From Lamellibrachia satsuma (Eukaryota; Annelida; Polychaeta; Sabellida; Siboglinidae), in assembly GCA_033239005.1 (NCBI GenBank), contig BSQZ01000029.1, positions 421,001 through 485,000 on the forward strand: a DNA stretch of 64,000 bases. The letters run 5' to 3'. The notes under the pieces were generated by a model, which saw nothing but the letters and a program-made list of their open reading frames with translations, ran no database searches and had not been told where the DNA came from. The number at the start of each line of letters is the position of its first letter. Positions within the stretch are counted from its first letter, which is position 1. The translations under genes and the position numbers were made by a program. This document shows positions 1 to 13,600 of this stretch, piece by piece.

Positions 1-500
1 AGTAATAAAAATCGCCAATTGATAAATAGCCGTGATTAGTCCCTAAACTGCAGAAGGAATTACAAGCGTTCAAGGAAATATTCGTCATTTTCTGCTATTC
101 CCATATCTCTCTGTCCAGATATGCTCAGTAGAGTCACATAACTGCTTCTTTGCTCACAAGCTGCTAACCCGTTTACGACATGCAGCAAAATGTCAAAACA
201 CCAGCCTGCGTCTTCCCGTCCTTAGGGAGTATTCACGTCTGGGTTTCGCCCGCGGTAGTGCTGTTTGTTTTGTTTTCCCGCCACAAATTGCGTTAATTAT
301 AAACTGGGCCGCGTGGTCGCTGCGTGCCAACGTCGCGTCTGACAAGGCGGGGGGGGGGCATTCAGTTAGCAATGAATGTGTAATTGAGCGTGGGTAATAT
401 AAAAGGTTCTTTCCAGCTGATTCTCTAAAGTGTCGTCGCTGATGGTCACCAAGGATATTGGTGGTCCTATATTGTCTTCTGTCGTACTGTATTTATATTT
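1..500. other. No gene seen; flank of CA repeat
   Basis: No open frame or splice-linked coding segment was found. It holds only a G-run near 350-358. Confidence 0.5.
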
Positions 501-502
501 AC

Positions 503-772
<270 letters not shown>

Positions 773-1051
773 CAAAGAGAGAGTTGTTCTATACGACAAA
801 AAAGGACGCGTGAAGTTGTTATGTTATGAAGTTTGGTTATTACTGTTAAACATTAATTTCTCATTTATCATAAAGTATTCGTTTAGTGAATATACATTAT
901 CGGGGTATTACGCGTGTGTATACACGTATTTGTCTACTATAAGCTTAACAGGTTTTTGGCTTTGTTATTTGTGAAATCCACTAATTCTGGAAATGCTAAA
1001 TAATTGTGAGTAACAGACAGTTTAGAGGTGTTTCTTCCGAAACGTTGCAAT

Positions 1052-1160
1052 GTAACATAGCTATTTCTAAACTCCTTGTCAAGACGTAACATAGCTATTT
1101 CTAAACTCCTTGTCAAGACGTAACATAGCTATTTCTAAACTCCTTGTCAAGACGTAACAT
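1052..1160. repeat. 34-bp tandem repeat, three copies
   Basis: The unit beginning GTAACATAGCTATTTCTAAA starts at 1052, 1086 and 1120. The copies are nearly identical, so the array is young. Confidence 0.93.
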
Positions 1161-3380
1161 TTTGCCTACAATTAACATTCTTATTATTATGCTCAGCACT
1201 GATATTTATGCAGTGTTTTGTCGAACTCAGGAGGCGTCGTATTGGTCGCGATCGGCGATTATTTTAGTTACTTTCCACGCAGTATAGACAATACTAAAAG
1301 AAGTCTCCGCTAACACTACAATATATTTACATAACACGCATAGCAGGCACTACTTGGACATTGATTTAATAACTGTTCGGGTGATTACCCTCCTCTCGCA
1401 CCCGATAACTGCGGGTGGGAAACTGCCCTCTCGACGAAGTTTTGTTTGTTTTTACAAGGGTTCGAAGGCATCATTTAGACATTAACGGTGATCTGTCAAC
1501 ACTAGGCTGGAGAGTGTCTACTGCGCCCGATGACAACCGCCTCATCCCTCCCAGCTTCCGCCGCTTACTTACCTGCCGGTGATGGTAATGTCAAGGGAGA
1601 GTGTCAAAAGTAAACATTAGCCAGCTGTTGGCGAGATGTACTGGTTGATAATAATACTGATATTAATAAAAGTATTAATAATTAAAACAGTATGTAGGTA
1701 AGGGCTCCAATTTCATATCGATATATTGACTGGTTTGAATATTTTATTAAAGATAGCTGACCCAATAGAATTGCTGGAATAATACTACCATATTTCGGTA
1801 ACGACTTTTGTCATTGTAAATAGCATGTGTAGATCAATGCGTCAATGCATGCAATGGGATTGTTTAGTGCTGCATAAAAATATATCACCATGTTGACTCG
1901 TTTCCGGGCCTTTGGCTGTATGCGTGTTAGATGTAAAACGCCAACATTGTATTCAATTTGTAGCATGTACACGGTTAACTGCGTCGTTTTGTATAAAATG
2001 GCGTTAGCAATTCGAGAGTATATTTTTATGCAATTAAACAAAAATATTTTATTTATGTATTCAGTTAACTTTGTCATGATTTACCGATCATTAAATCTGT
2101 GTCTAAGTTAAATAATTGAATCTGTGTCATTATGGTCCTTCGTAATATCCCCGCCCACGGGCAAACCTACACAATTTCAGCTCTGTAAGGGAGGGAGGGA
2201 GGAACGAAGGCACATATGTATGAGAGAACTCATACATAATGTACAAAAACAACGCGTATAGCAGTTGGTAAATTAGATGCAATTTCAGGTTGACAGCGAA
2301 GCCAAGGCTGTTACCTGTAGACGTATACGGTAGAGATATAACTTTATGTAAGCATCAGTAAACTGGTCGCTGTAATGCCAGTACATGTAGTTGGTATTGA
2401 AAGTGGTGCTCCACCCGATAGTGGCTCCTCCAAACGACTGTATTGTAGTCGCTTTCACTAGTGCGAGATGTCAAGGCTTCGTAGACTGGCGCCACCGTAT
2501 GTTGCTGTCGCTATAACTTGTAAGTTGGTATATTATCTAGACTGACTATAATTCAACCGGTATTTTCATTATTACGAAAAGCGTATACAATGCATTTTTA
2601 ACTTCAGTCATAGTATAACTCGCGCAATAAAATGCTATTGAATTCATAGTTAACAGTGTTTATCTTACTTTCCAGCATAATAATATGTTATAGTGTCCAT
2701 GCTTGTATATTCAATAGCTTTATTGATTCTTTGCACCCTTTATTACGCATATAATTTATGTAATTCATTTAATAATTTATTATGATACATTACTAATTGT
2801 GACTCAATGTCCTACTGTGATCACGTGAAACTAAAAATTTTCATTACACTTTTATTCAAATACATTTTAAAAGTATTTTTACTTTGTAGCTTCTTTCAGA
2901 AAGTACTTACATTTACTCAAGTAATTTTGAAGTAAGTTACTTTTACTTTTTCCCAAGTGCACAAATATAGTACTTAGCAGATCTCCACTGCACATAACTT
3001 CAACTGTTCACGATCTACATATCTGAACGTCGATGAACCTGATTTGTGATTGGGTAAATCAACTGACAAAGGAGTTTTAACATTAAGAGGGTTGATAACT
3101 GTGACAAACAATCGCTAAGATCAAACAGACACGCATCTGGCGTAACAGAAAATAATTTATACACATATCATACATGTACAATAGCACAAATGTTATTACA
3201 TTATACATTAAATAACAGAAGACATTAATCCATACTTGATAATTTCACGCACAATATATAAGTACACATGATGGGTTAATTACGTACATCTTTAGAATTT
3301 AACAACCTTTGACAGTTTACTGAAATGTGGTATTACATAGTGTAATGGTTGCTCTATAAAACACATCATTCTGGTCAATT
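1161..3380. other. Non-coding stretch without recognised gene
   Basis: Only short open frames occur here and none has a recognisable domain or good splice context. Around 2850-2960 there is an imperfect AAGTA/TACTT-rich palindromic patch of the kind found in small DNA elements. Nothing else is supported. Confidence 0.45.
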
Positions 3381-3389
3381 TAAGGGATA

Positions 3390-3565
3390 ATGATTCTACA
3401 GTTCATCCTACAAGGCGCCCTGGAGGACAAGAGAAGATGGGGTCTCCAGAGTAAAAACTGGCTGGATAACAGAAAAATGGACACATTGAGACCTACCAAC
3501 CCTGCTATGCATAGCAGAGGGCAGACAACGAGACAACGCTGGCTGAATGGCACCCCTACGACCGT
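3390..3565 (+). pseudogene. LINE reverse-transcriptase C-terminal remnant
   Basis: The plus-strand translation reads ILQGALEDKRRWGLQ...NWLDN and later TTRQRW. This follows the conserved C-terminal pattern of non-LTR retrotransposon ORF2 proteins (G-x-x-E-x-R-R-x-G-R-Q...W-x-DN...R-x-x-W). Only the last 60 or so residues remain and there are no catalytic motifs. It is an old fragment upstream of the HMG20-like gene and has no host function that I can see. Confidence 0.6.
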
Positions 3566-3834
3566 CCCAGTCAAGGGATGAAGGTGATTCTATATTCAAG
3601 TACTTTGCTTCCGTAGATGCTGTGCTGGTGTCACACAAATTACATGATGTTGCAATACATCTAATAACTGGACCCCAGTATACATATTTTCAATACAGTC
3701 TTAAACCATTAGTATTTTATATGTTACACATAATTTACTCTGAAAGAAACTATAACTCAAGCATTATTTACAGTTTAAACTTGGCACACAGTGAATACAC
3801 TAATGCTCTTTGGTGTAAAGGTAAAAAACGTAAA

Positions 3835-4150
3835 GGTTTGTTCTTATATAGCATGGTATCCAATCCTTGGGACTACTCAAACCGCTTTACAATTCACCCC
3901 CTGGCAGACCTGTTCATTCCATGGCCATCTCATTCAGCATTAAGCCACACAACAATTACTGCACAAGAACTACCCATTCACATGTCTGTGGCCAGGTACT
4001 CATTTACAAAGCTGAGTGAACTGTGGCAATGTGGGGTGAATGAAACTGCCAAAGTTTCAAAATGGCAGCAAGAAGATTCAAACCCAGGTTCTATCGATTG
4101 AGAGCTTGGCATTCGAACCATAATGCCACCACGCCCCATAAGGTGTTAGA
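3835..4150 (-). repeat. tRNA-derived SINE
   Basis: Read on the minus strand, a tRNA-like head begins near 4145 with a GTGGTGGC A-box-like stretch and a GGGTTTGAATC B-box-like stretch. The body that follows contains CTCAGCTTTGTAAATGAGTA and an AAAGCGGTTTGAG motif. Related bodies occur at 43010-43165 and, more degraded, at 7600-7830. This supports a dispersed SINE family. Confidence 0.7.
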
Positions 4151-4651
4151 TAGTGTTCACATTCAACACTTCTACTGAACATTACCAGCTAGTCATGCTT
4201 GATCTTCAACACCAAGTGCCCAGATCATGCTTATCATAACCCTGCTCACCGACAAGAGTGTCCTATTTAGAGAAAACGTTATACATTCACATACAATCAC
4301 ATATGGGGCGTCGACCCTTTGTGGGACTGTCCATCCCAGTGGTTTAAAGGCAATTTTACCTAGTTGTTCCCACGGTATCATCTATTTCCAAACAACATCC
4401 TGGGAAGTCAATAATTCACAGGTAAACATAGTTCATGTGATATTAAGAATAGCCATGGACTCTGACACAAAAAAGTCCTAATCATTCAAGTTCCAACAAT
4501 GCAAGTCTGCAGAAGCTTTGGAATGCATGATTTTAACACTCGGTAGCAAGTGCACAGAGAGAAAATTTAAACAATGTTTAAATAAGAATTAACACAGGCA
4601 TTCAACAAGAGACTGTCTGCAAAGTGTATTTTCTCAAGATGGTTGTGGCAG

Positions 4652-7600
4652 CTAGAAGTTGATGACACCAAAGAGCGTTGGCACCATCCGTAGTGCATCT
4701 AGCTGCGCCGTCAGGGCTGCACTGATGCCCTTTGTCGTGCTCAGCTCTTGCTCCAACTTGCCCTGTATTTGCTGTGGAGGAAGTTTAAAGTTTCCATTAA
4801 ATAATATGCTTTCAAATATCTGTATATATCAAAAAAGGTACCTCAATATTAACCAAAAACTCTAATTAAAATTTTGCAGTAAGAAATACAGGAAGCATTC
4901 AATAAATGTCTTTAGTTTTTGTTTTAGCATTGTAATAATTACTTGTGGATTAGAGCCACACAAACAACTGCGTGTCTCAATATTTAACATCTTTATATTA
5001 CTATGGTCTCCACATACATTAACACCATGTTTATTTTTAAAATCATAAACCAGCATGTCAATTTTACCAATACAAATGAATGGCAGTTGATGCATGCATT
5101 CAAAGTAACGGAATAAATATTTTTTAGTTAGCAATTGATGTTTTGTACATTTCATTGCTGCAGAAAAATCATCACCCTTACTTGTTCACGTTGAAATTAT
5201 TCTTTTTGACAACTCAGCTTGAAAATACATTGGACTCCACTTCATATAATCACTTTGACCCACAACAATTTTAAGTGTTTTATTAAGTAGCACATTTTAA
5301 TATAGAGAATGATTCCATCCCAGCCAACATATTTGATTCTACTACATTTGTCAAGAAGAAGCTATCTTTACTTTCAGACCTTTCTTTGACTTCCCCCCCA
5401 AAAAAACAGTATGAGTTAACAATAGGCAATAAGGATGATTCGAGTTTCATCATGTGTAACTCTTACCTGCAACTGTTTTATTTTACTGACGCATGCAATA
5501 TTCTGCTGCCGTACCATCTCAGCCATTTTCCGAAGATGTCCCATCTCCAGCTCTCGCTCTATACAGGAAATTAAAAGTTTTTTTGTTTTTGAATCATGAC
5601 AACAAGTCGGAGTAGGCCTGTTCATTCATACATCAGTCAGAGACGTCGCCAGTATACTGTCTTGCTACAATTACAAACAACCAATAATTATATCACTGAA
5701 AAAAAATGTGGCTTCAGTAAAAAAGTAGACATAATTTATAAGTACGTATTTATAAAATAATTTATATATTTGACTACACACTTTAAAAATTCATAAGAAT
5801 TAACATTAAGGTTTTGGTATTAAACTTAAATACTCTGGCAGTGATGACAATTATTTTTACCTGGTTATTATGCACTGATCTAAATGTTTCTGCAAAAAAT
5901 GGAACGTATCTAGTACTGATTGATATGCTAGCTCATTTGTTTCGGTGAAACCATCAGACAAATTATGAAATTATTTTTGACTGTATCTGATCAAAATTCT
6001 GCAAAAAAACGAAAAGCTGTCCAGCTTTATAGACTAAAACAAACAGTTAATCATATTTTCACAAGTTACTCGATCTAATGATCAAAGTCAATTATTTTTT
6101 CGATGATTTAAAAAGTACTCACTCTTTAAACTGGCTGCGCATATTACTTAAACTTTTCACACTACAAACTTTAATGTCGGTGAACCTGATTTATGATGGG
6201 CTGAATCAACTCATCATCAGCGTGAACGCCCTCACCTAGGTTCTTGTGCATGAACTGGTGAATGAAGCCATCCACGTCCAGCGGCTCACTGCTACCAACA
6301 ACAAAGCTGGTGGAAGTGGTCGCGAGGAGCGCGTGGTCAGGTGACACACTGAGCATGTCCTGGGAGAGGTCATCGCAGGTCAACACATCAGACTCATCCT
6401 GCTTCTCCATCTCCTTCTCAAACTCATCTGTCAACACACGTCCTAGGCTGTTCAACAGGGAAACTGTTTATGTTTTATATATTGTCTCAAAATCAATCAA
6501 GATGATAATAACAAAAACGTGTTGTCTTATATCGCACCTGTGTCTGCCTAGGCTCTGACAGCGCTTACTCTATTACCAGAACAAATGTTTTAGCAGCAGC
6601 TAATACTGCACTAATATGGCTTTTTGTAGATCAAGACCACCAGTTCTGTGAGCCCTGGACAGGTTTTTTTATTTCCCTGTGTGGGATATTTTACTTCCCC
6701 TGGCATAGACAACAGACAGAAGGGACCAATGGCTGTTAGTGTATCTTCTGAAAGACACAGTCAAAGTAGTGTAAGCAAAATTGTCCAAGTTTTGAAGTGG
6801 CAGGTGGACTTGAACAACAGTCATCTCGACTGACCATCCAACACTCTAACCGCCCAGCTACCTGCCCCACCCAATACAATCGTGTTGCTATTTATTACAC
6901 TAATCTCAAGCAAATATAAGTTAAGGTAAATATATGCAGTAAATAATAATGTTTACCCAGACTCAGTTTGTGAAGTTGAATATTTTTTATTTCTTAAATG
7001 TTTACATTATTCTTACATTTATGATAATTAATTATAAGTATTTTTAGCTGTAACTGTATTTCTAGTTCCTATTATTAGTAGTCATTAATGTATCACCACT
7101 GATATTTGTTAACATGCATAGTGTATAGTAAGTCGGTAATAATGTGCTTCAAAAGAACGTTATATGTTTAGTATCACAAACATTTCTTACTCCACACACT
7201 GTTTCAGGTGTGTAATCAATGAGGACTCGGCTTTTACTAACAACTATTAGCCAGATGAACATCTTAAATAGTAGTCTCAAATAACACCCCTTGCCAGTGA
7301 TCACCCAAGACTGTCTCAAGTTCAACATGAGACAGTGGCCAAGAAAAAAGACTTCTCCCAGCCACTCACTTGTGACATTCTGCAGATGTTGTTTTCCGAA
7401 CAGATGCTCCTTGCGATTGTGCATGTTGCTGAAATACTGGTCACACACCTTGCAGTATAGGCCCTCTTCCTCCTGCGAGCATCACATTCCTGCTTAGACA
7501 CCTTGCAGTAAATTACTTCCGTGTCCCATAACTCACAATCACTATTTCAGATTTGGTCGAAAATCACTTTTCATTAACTCTCTACATGAATAAATCCGAT

Positions 7601-10600
7601 GTTTTTTAGATATCAGGTTCTCTTGGAAACATTCAGCCACACTACAATTACTGCACAACAGTTATTTATATGCAAAATTCAAGTCCTGTCATCAACTGCT
7701 TATATACAGCTGGCTAACCTGCAGCAATGTGGAGGATACAAAACTGCCAACACTTAATTGCAGCAAGATGATTATGTCCTCTTGATTGATAACTAGACAC
7801 TCTACAACTGTGCTACTGGTCCTGACAAGTGGCATATTTATCAAAACATCCATCATGAACATTGCCAGAAACACAAAATATGTTCTAATGTACGCAACCA
7901 CAGTATGTACCAAAAACGGTGTTTTTATTAATGCCTGATCATGTTTAGTGTTGTTGAGCCTTATGTTGAATATAATGGAGGGTAAGTCAACAGTATCACA
8001 ACAGGGCAAGTGTCAGAGGATCATACCCAACGATTGTTTAGTGTTGTTGAGCCTTATGTTGAATATAATGGAGGGTAAGTCAACAATATCACTACAGGGC
8101 AAGTGTCAGAGGATCATACCCAACGATTGTTTAGTGTTGTTGAGCCTTATGTTGAATATAATGGAGGGTAAGTCAACAGTATCACAACAGGGCAAGTGTC
8201 AGAGGATCATACCCAATGATTGTTTAGTGTTGTTGAGCCTTATGTTGAATATAATGGAGGGTAAGTCAACAATATCACTACAGGGCAAGTGTCAGAGGAT
8301 CATACCCAACGATTGTTTAGTGTTGTTGAGCCTTATGTTGAATATAATGGAGGGTAAGTCAACAGTATCACAACAGGGCAAGTGTCAGAGGATCATACCC
8401 AACGATTGTTTAGTGTTGTTGAGCCTTATGTTGAATATAATGGAGGGTAAGTCAACAGTATCACAACAGGGCAAGTGTCAGAGGATCATACCCAACGATT
8501 GTTTAGTGTTGTTGAGCCTTATGTTGAATATAATGGAGGGTAAGTAAACAATATCACTACAGGGCAAGTGTCAGAGGATCATACCCAATGATTGCATCAA
8601 ACACTTGTAATTAGCATAATTTTTTTAATTCTTAAATGACGGTTTTATATATACAAGACTATTTTCAATATGAAACTCCTTTATGTTAAACTGTCTTAGA
8701 ACAAGTATGTCATTTTGGTATGTGTGTGTCAGTGCATCAACCCATCAATTTCTTAAGACCAAAGTATTCTGGCCAAACCTACTGAAAGAAAACATGCGAA
8801 TCCTCACACATACCTCAATGTTGTCCAGGTAGTGAGTTGTGTCTATGATATCAAGGCTGGGCGAATCTTCCTCTGTAAATACACCTCCGACTATGTGACA
8901 TACATCGCTAAGTATTAAGTTTGATTGTGATTATATTTAGTAAATTGTATTTAAATCGCGATTTATTAAAGATAAATATTCAATGGTTGCAACTGTCCTG
9001 TAATCAACTGTAAAACTGTAGAAGGCAATAACAACAAGGCAAGTGAAAAACAGCAATAATTGAGTTAACAAAACAACTAAATGTCAAACAAACCACATAA
9101 TGCCCGTTTCCGCTTGAGGAAGTTCTGATAAGCATCTGACTGTTGATACAACTTCAACTCATCGATGTATCTCTGCTTGTCACTCTCAGCCAGTTCAACA
9201 TACTTCTGTAGGACATAAAAGTAGGTAATCTTAAAAATTACTGACATTTGGGGAATTGTCTTCTCAAAGTATGGACATTGTAAACTGTAGTGTTTATTAG
9301 TTATACTGTTCTTGAAAGAGTTTCTCTAATTTCTTCTGTATATTACCACATATTCTGATTGAAAACCATTGGATGGATGACTGGTTTTGGTGACTACAGT
9401 AAAACATCTAAATTATATCAACCGAGCATATGGAAATAATGTACAAAACCATACTTTTGAGCAATTTTTTTTTAAGACAGGGAGAGCTGTTTTAAACGTC
9501 AGAAAACTTTAAGTAAAAAAAATAGATGACCGCAAACCTGTTTCTCCACTGGACACATAGATGACCACTCCCCACCCAGCAACTTGGTGACCTCAACAAA
9601 CGGCAACTCAGGAGTCATCTCTTTAATCTGCCGTCGTCGCTCAATGGCAAATATCACATAACTGCAACACAGCAACAGTGGAACCTCGCTTTATGGTCAC
9701 CTCAGTAATACTGCCACCTCACCATTATGGTCACCCTGGGACAGTCCCAAATTATTTACATAAATGTTCAGTACAGCATAGAACATTAGTCCCGCTAATA
9801 CGGTCACCTCGCTATTGAGGTTACCTTAATAGAGAGGTTCCATTTTCATACACATAACACAGGAATGTCTCATTAGAAGAGCCTCATTATTGATGAGGTA
9901 GTAGTGTTAGAACCAATGTAATGTCATATGACATTTTTATTTTCCATATATGTGAGGTGGGATATGGTAAAATGACTAGTAATTTTCAATCAAAACAACA
10001 TAATGAATTCTCTACAAGGTTTTAATCACACATCCTATGACATCAGACAACAGAAATACAAACGAAGGTGACGTACGCTGAAGCTGGTGACTTTGGTCCC
10101 TGGAAGAGCTTTTCCTTCTTCCTCTTGCGACCTTTTGGCCATCCTCCCTTCCGCTTCTGTCTCCCATAAAACACCAGTGGTCAATATAACTGGATGGGCA
10201 GCTGCCATCAGTTAGATGTGAAACGTAATTATTTACCATTACATCTACTATTCAAATTACTATCAGTGCGTTACTTCCAATATTATATTTACAATACATA
10301 TCTTTAATGTTCAATTACAATTACTTTCAAAGAAATACAACCACTTTCTGGCTAAGTTTCCCAGTGATTAGCATTTATTTTAAACATTGTTGTGTGAAAC
10401 CTAAAAAAAACCTAACAAATTAATAGAGATCATAATATTTTATAATTTGATTCAATGAACAGTGTCTATTTTAGTCAAATGGTCTACTTAAAGCTTAAGT
10501 TTCAGTTTTATAATATGGCTGTAATCACAACTGTAATATTACATGTATTATAAAAGAAATATGTCAATGATGCAATAATAATCTAAATTGTTTATTCACG

Positions 10601-13600
10601 TCCTCGGGTCAAAGATAAAAATGATGTTAACAATAGCATCTTCATGGGATAATAGTACTTAGCAATCGTGAACAACCTATTAAGTAATCATACTCAGTAA
10701 TTGTGGACAATCTATTAAGTAATCGTACTCAGTAATTGTGGACAACTTGTTAAGTAATCCTACTCGATTACATTACCAAATTAATTGTAATCATGGTTCC
10801 CCACATCACAATTATCATATTAGTAGTAGTTTAATATCATGTGTTTGATTTTGTCTTCAATGAAATTGGTGACATTAATAACATGGGGGTTTTCATTTAT
10901 TTCATCATTTGTCATATGAGGGTTTTCACTAGTGCTGTGTAATTTGTGGTGGTATACGAGTGTACCAGTATTTTTATGTGGTTTTGAAACTGGTATTTTT
11001 ATTCAGTCAAACTGGCATCCCATCCAGTATGTTACATCTTCAATTGACAATACTTGAACTTCCAAAACTACACAAAAGTCACTAAATTTAAACGAAAAGA
11101 ACGCATTTCATACATGTCATTGTGCTACTTCCGTGCAGAGTGCTCATGTCTGGAAGAGCAAATCATATAAGTCGATCAATGACCAAAGTGTGGCGCCACT
11201 GTTAAACCACACAAACGCAGTTTCCGCTTGTCACGTTTAGGAGGAAATAAATTAAGAACGAGTTTAAATTATGATAGTAGTTGCTAAGGTTCAACACTAG
11301 CTGTAACTTGTAATTTGCTAACACAAGGAAAGTCTTAGCAGTCTTTTAGATGCACCAAAAAACTATATAACCTTACTGTATACCATATAAATATTATTTA
11401 ACAAGATTTGCCATCCAAGCCAAAGGCCCAGATGGCAAGTGGACAAGGAAGCCATTGGCTTATCGAGAGTCCAACAATGTTCATCTACTTATAACCCGCC
11501 CTCCTGAGATATGTGTCAACCTTGTTTTTAAATATATTCACGCTGCTAGCAGTTACACAATCTGTAGACAATTTGTTCCATTCATTTATTGTCCTCTGTG
11601 AGAACGAGTGCTTCCTGATGTCCAATCTACATTGATCCTTTACTAATTTTACCTCATGTCCTCTAGTTCTGCTATCCTTCTTGAGTGAGAAAAACATATT
11701 TTTATCAATATTTTCATACCCATTCAATATCTTAAAAACTTCAATCTGATCTCCTCTTAACCTCCTTGTCTCCAGAGTTGTTAAACCACATTCTTTCAGG
11801 CGTTCTTCATAACTAAGGTTTCTAAGTTCTAGAATCATTTTAGTTGCTCTCTTTTGTATGCGTTCAAGCGTATCTATATTCTTCTTACGATATGGTCTCC
11901 ATGCTTGTATACAGTATTCTAAATGAGGTCTAACTATTGCTTTACAAAGAGGTATAATTAACTTTTTTCCCTTGTATGTTATGTTTCTTCTAATCAATCC
12001 AAGAATTTGATTACCCTTTGAAGCTGCAATACCACACTGCTCTGAAACTTTCATATAAGTGCTTATTGTAACTCCTAAGTCCTTTTCTTTTATAGTAGTA
12101 CCCAGAACAGTATCTCCCATTTTATAGTTTACATTCAAGTTCCCATGTCCTGTATGTAGGCATTTACATTTCCCAAAATTGAACAGCATCTGCCATTTCT
12201 CAGACCATTTCACTAATCTGTCTAGACCATCGTTTTGTAAATGTTGTTTATCACCATCAGTATTAACCTTTCTAAACAGTTTTGTGTCATCTGCAAATTT
12301 CAGTATGTTACTTGTTATACTGTCGTCCAAGTCATTGATATAAATTAAGAATAATATAGGTCCTAATACTGGACCTTGAGGTACCCCACTCAAAACCGAT
12401 TTCCAATTTGAAACTTCTCCATCTACTAAAACTCGTTGTCTTCTGTCAGTCAGCCATTGTTCTATCCAGTTAGTTATGCTATCCCCGATACCATGGGCTT
12501 TTAATTTAAGTAGTAATCTTTGATGTGGCACTGTGTCAAAAGCTTTCAGAAAATCTAAGTAGATAATATCTACTGGCGATCCCACGTCTATCCACTTAGT
12601 GATTTCTTCCAAAAAACATAACATATTTGTTAAGCATGACCTCGCTTTAAGGAATCCATGTTGAGATGAATTTAATAATTTATGCTTAACGAAGAAGTCC
12701 ACCATGTGGTCTTTAATTAACCTTTCTAATAATTTACAAATCACTGACGTTAAACTCATTGGTCTGTAATTCTCTGACTTATTTCTCGAACCCTTTTTAA
12801 ATAATGGTATGATGTTTGCTTCTTTCCATTCAAACGGAACAACTCCTTCTTTTAATGACAAGTTGAATACTCTTGCAAGTGGTATACTGATTTGTTCTAC
12901 TGTTTCCATTAGTAATTTTGGAGGAATCCCATCCACTCCAGGTGATTTGTTATCCTTCATTGACTTTATTTTCTTAGCTACCAATTCTGGAGTTACAACT
13001 AACGGACCTAAATAGTAAGATTTAGCCCCCTGAAATTTAGCATCAGCAACTGGTAATGAACTAATATCTTCTTTGGTAAACACTGAACTGAAGTAACCAT
13101 TTAGGTCTTCCGCCATTAAAAATGCCTGTGATATTACATTTCCAGCACTGTCTTCTAGAAGTCCAACCTTGTCTTGTACGTTTTGTTTACTCCTGACATA
13201 TGCATAAAAACTCCTGCTGTCATTTTTTATGTTACATGCCAGTTTTTGCTCATAGCTTCTTTTAGATTGTCTGATTTCAGTTGTAGCTGCATTAAGTGCC
13301 TCGTTGTATTTTGCATAGTCTTCTTCCTTTCTGGTACGCCTATAAACCCTCCACATAGTTTGTTTTAGCATTATTTTACTAATTGCCTCTTTTGACAAGT
13401 GTTTCTTTCTACACCATTTTCCTTGTTTTTGGAAGGGAACAAATTTATCGATGATACTCTCAATTTCATATTTTAGAATATTCCAACATTCAATTGCGGT
13501 CTTATTCATCAGCATGTTATTCCAATCTAGCTTTGCTAAGTATTTTCTCATATCTTTGTAGTTACCTTTGTGGAAGTTTCTCTTGTACGTTTTCTTATTT

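Noticed and set aside
3547..4101. 184-codon plus-strand frame
   Set aside because: It spans a LINE remnant and the antisense of a SINE, and shows no domain of its own.
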